Positions 13,362 through 14,136 of a stretch of 14,136 nt of DNA are shown here, one piece after another (within the stretch, counting starts at the first letter, position 1; the number at the start of each line of letters is the position of its first letter). The position numbers and the translations under genes were made by a program. Location of the stretch: contig JANYDZ010000344.1 in NCBI GenBank assembly GCA_025363375.1, positions 1 to 14,136 on the forward strand, read 5' to 3'. The DNA is from Hyphomicrobiales bacterium. GTDB lineage: Bacteria > Pseudomonadota > Alphaproteobacteria > Rhizobiales > Beijerinckiaceae. The notes beneath the pieces are model-generated. The model saw nothing but the letters and a program-made list of their open reading frames with translations. It did no database searches and had not been told where the DNA came from.

Positions 13362-14136
13362 TCAGTTCAACTCAATCCCCGCATCCCTCACAACCTTGCC
13401 CCAACGCGCCATTTCACTCTGTACAAACGCCGCGAACGTCTCGGGATTGTCGGCGACAGGATTGATGCCCGCCTTCAGCAGCCGCTCCACCATCGCGGGG
13501 TCGCCATAGATCGTCGCGACATCGCGTTGAATCCTGTCGATAATCCCGCGCGGCGTGCCCGTCGGCGCCACAAGACCGATCCATGTGGAAATGTCGTCGA
13601 GCGCCGGCGCGCCAGCCTCCACCGCGAGCGAACGCAAATCCGGCAAGGCCGGCACCGGCCCGTTGTTCATTTTCGCCAAAGCGCGAAAATGGCCGGACTG
13701 AATCAGCGGCAGGCTTGAGGCCTGCCCATCGACGATGTAATCAACGGATTTCGACAACAACGCCTGCACTGTTGGCGGACTGCCCTGGAACGGTACGAAT
13801 TGCGCGACAATCCCGGTCTCCTTGTTGAACAATTCCGCGCCCAGCCGCGTCGTGACGATGCCCGCGCCGAAATTGAGTTTTCCCGGATTGGCCTTGCCCA
13901 GCGCGATCAGCTCCTTGACGCTTTTGGGACCGTCGGCGTGCACGGTTAAAAGCGACGTGTTTTTCGATAGCAGGCTGATCGGCGCGAAATCCCTGACGGG
14001 GTCGTAGGACATATTCTTGCTGGTGAGCGGATTGAGCACCATGGTGACATCCATCACCACGAACAACGTATAGCCGTTGGGCGACGCTTTCGCGACCTGC
14101 GCCGCCGCAAGTGCGGTGTTGGCGCCCGGCTTGTTC
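13362..14136 (-). CDS. TctC/Bug-family tripartite tricarboxylate transporter substrate-binding protein (5' end outside window)
   Basis: The frame is open from the stop at 13362-13364 to the right edge, giving 258 codons; the N-terminus and any signal peptide lie beyond the window. The visible part starts at NKPGANTALAAAQVAKASP and continues NGYTLF, then LTSKNMSYDPVRDFAPISLL, LPDLRSLAVEAGAPALDD, WIGLVAPTGTPRGIIDRIQRD and the ending MARWGKVVRDAGIELN, a clear Bug/TctC pattern. Such receptors bind carboxylates or aromatic acids in the periplasm. The TctA and TctB membrane genes are not seen here; orphan Bug genes are common in proteobacteria. It is convergent with the MFS gene, so it belongs to a different transcript. 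An apparent in-frame TTG start at 14066 is internal, because the family sequence continues upstream of it. Confidence 0.9.
   Translation of the reverse strand, partial: NKPGANTALAAAQVAKASPNGYTLFVVMDVTMVLNPLTSKNMSYDPVRDFAPISLLSKNTSLLTVHADGPKSVKELIALGKANPGKLNFGAGIVTTRLGAELFNKETGIVAQFVPFQGSPPTVQALLSKSVDYIVDGQASSLPLIQSGHFRALAKMNNGPVPALPDLRSLAVEAGAPALDDISTWIGLVAPTGTPRGIIDRIQRDVATIYGDPAMVERLLKAGINPVADNPETFAAFVQSEMARWGKVVRDAGIELN

Noticed and set aside
13362..14066. Treating the TTG at 14066 as the start of the TctC gene
   Set aside because: Clear TctC-family sequence continues in frame to the window edge (NKPGANT...NGYTL), so the true start is outside.

Overview
The window looks like chromosomal DNA from an alphaproteobacterium, most likely in Hyphomicrobiales (Rhizobiales). 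The evidence is the high GC content, GC-rich third codon positions, a branched-chain-amino-acid-type (Liv) ABC operon, a Bug/TctC receptor, and intergenic palindromes of the TTCGAG/TCGACAAGCTCGA kind that are common in that order. The genus cannot be read from the sequence. There are 12 protein genes, two of them cut by the window ends. No rRNA, tRNA, CRISPR array, transposase or integrase was found.

Left part (1-5928, all minus strand): a partial SAM-methyltransferase-like gene (1-637), then a Liv-type transporter operon read from right to left. Its order is a periplasmic binding protein (4573-5778), livH (3472-4344), livM (2448-3479), livG (1681-2448) and livF (974-1684). The permease and ATPase genes overlap by a few bases. 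Between the binding protein and livH lies a repeat-bearing spacer that may set different expression levels. The binding-protein leader holds a 13-bp-arm inverted repeat just downstream of a candidate promoter.

Middle (5997-7958, minus strand): an HtrA-like protein whose three catalytic positions are all replaced (a pseudoprotease), preceded by a TauD-family Fe(II)/2-oxoglutarate dioxygenase with an intact metal site.

Right part (8186-13352, plus strand): divergent from tauD is a run of five genes. They encode an exported VOC-fold protein, an exported GlcG/HbpS-family protein, an orphan binding protein of the iron/polyamine ABC type, an NtaA/DszA/DmoA-type flavin monooxygenase, and an MFS permease whose start codon overlaps the monooxygenase stop codon. 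The tauD/VOC intergenic region carries three 14-bp tandem repeats beside a good tauD promoter. A convergent TctC/Bug receptor gene is cut by the right edge.

Taken together this is an uptake-and-catabolism region. It has three unrelated periplasmic solute receptors (Liv type, iron/polyamine type, TctC type), two oxygenases of classes that often cleave C-S, C-N or C-O bonds, and one exporter/importer. The substrate is not visible in the sequence. The least ordinary parts are the paired secreted VOC and GlcG proteins next to the monooxygenase-MFS pair, the pseudoprotease, and the three regulatory-looking repeat regions. I see no clear evidence for a wholly new defence or mobile system.
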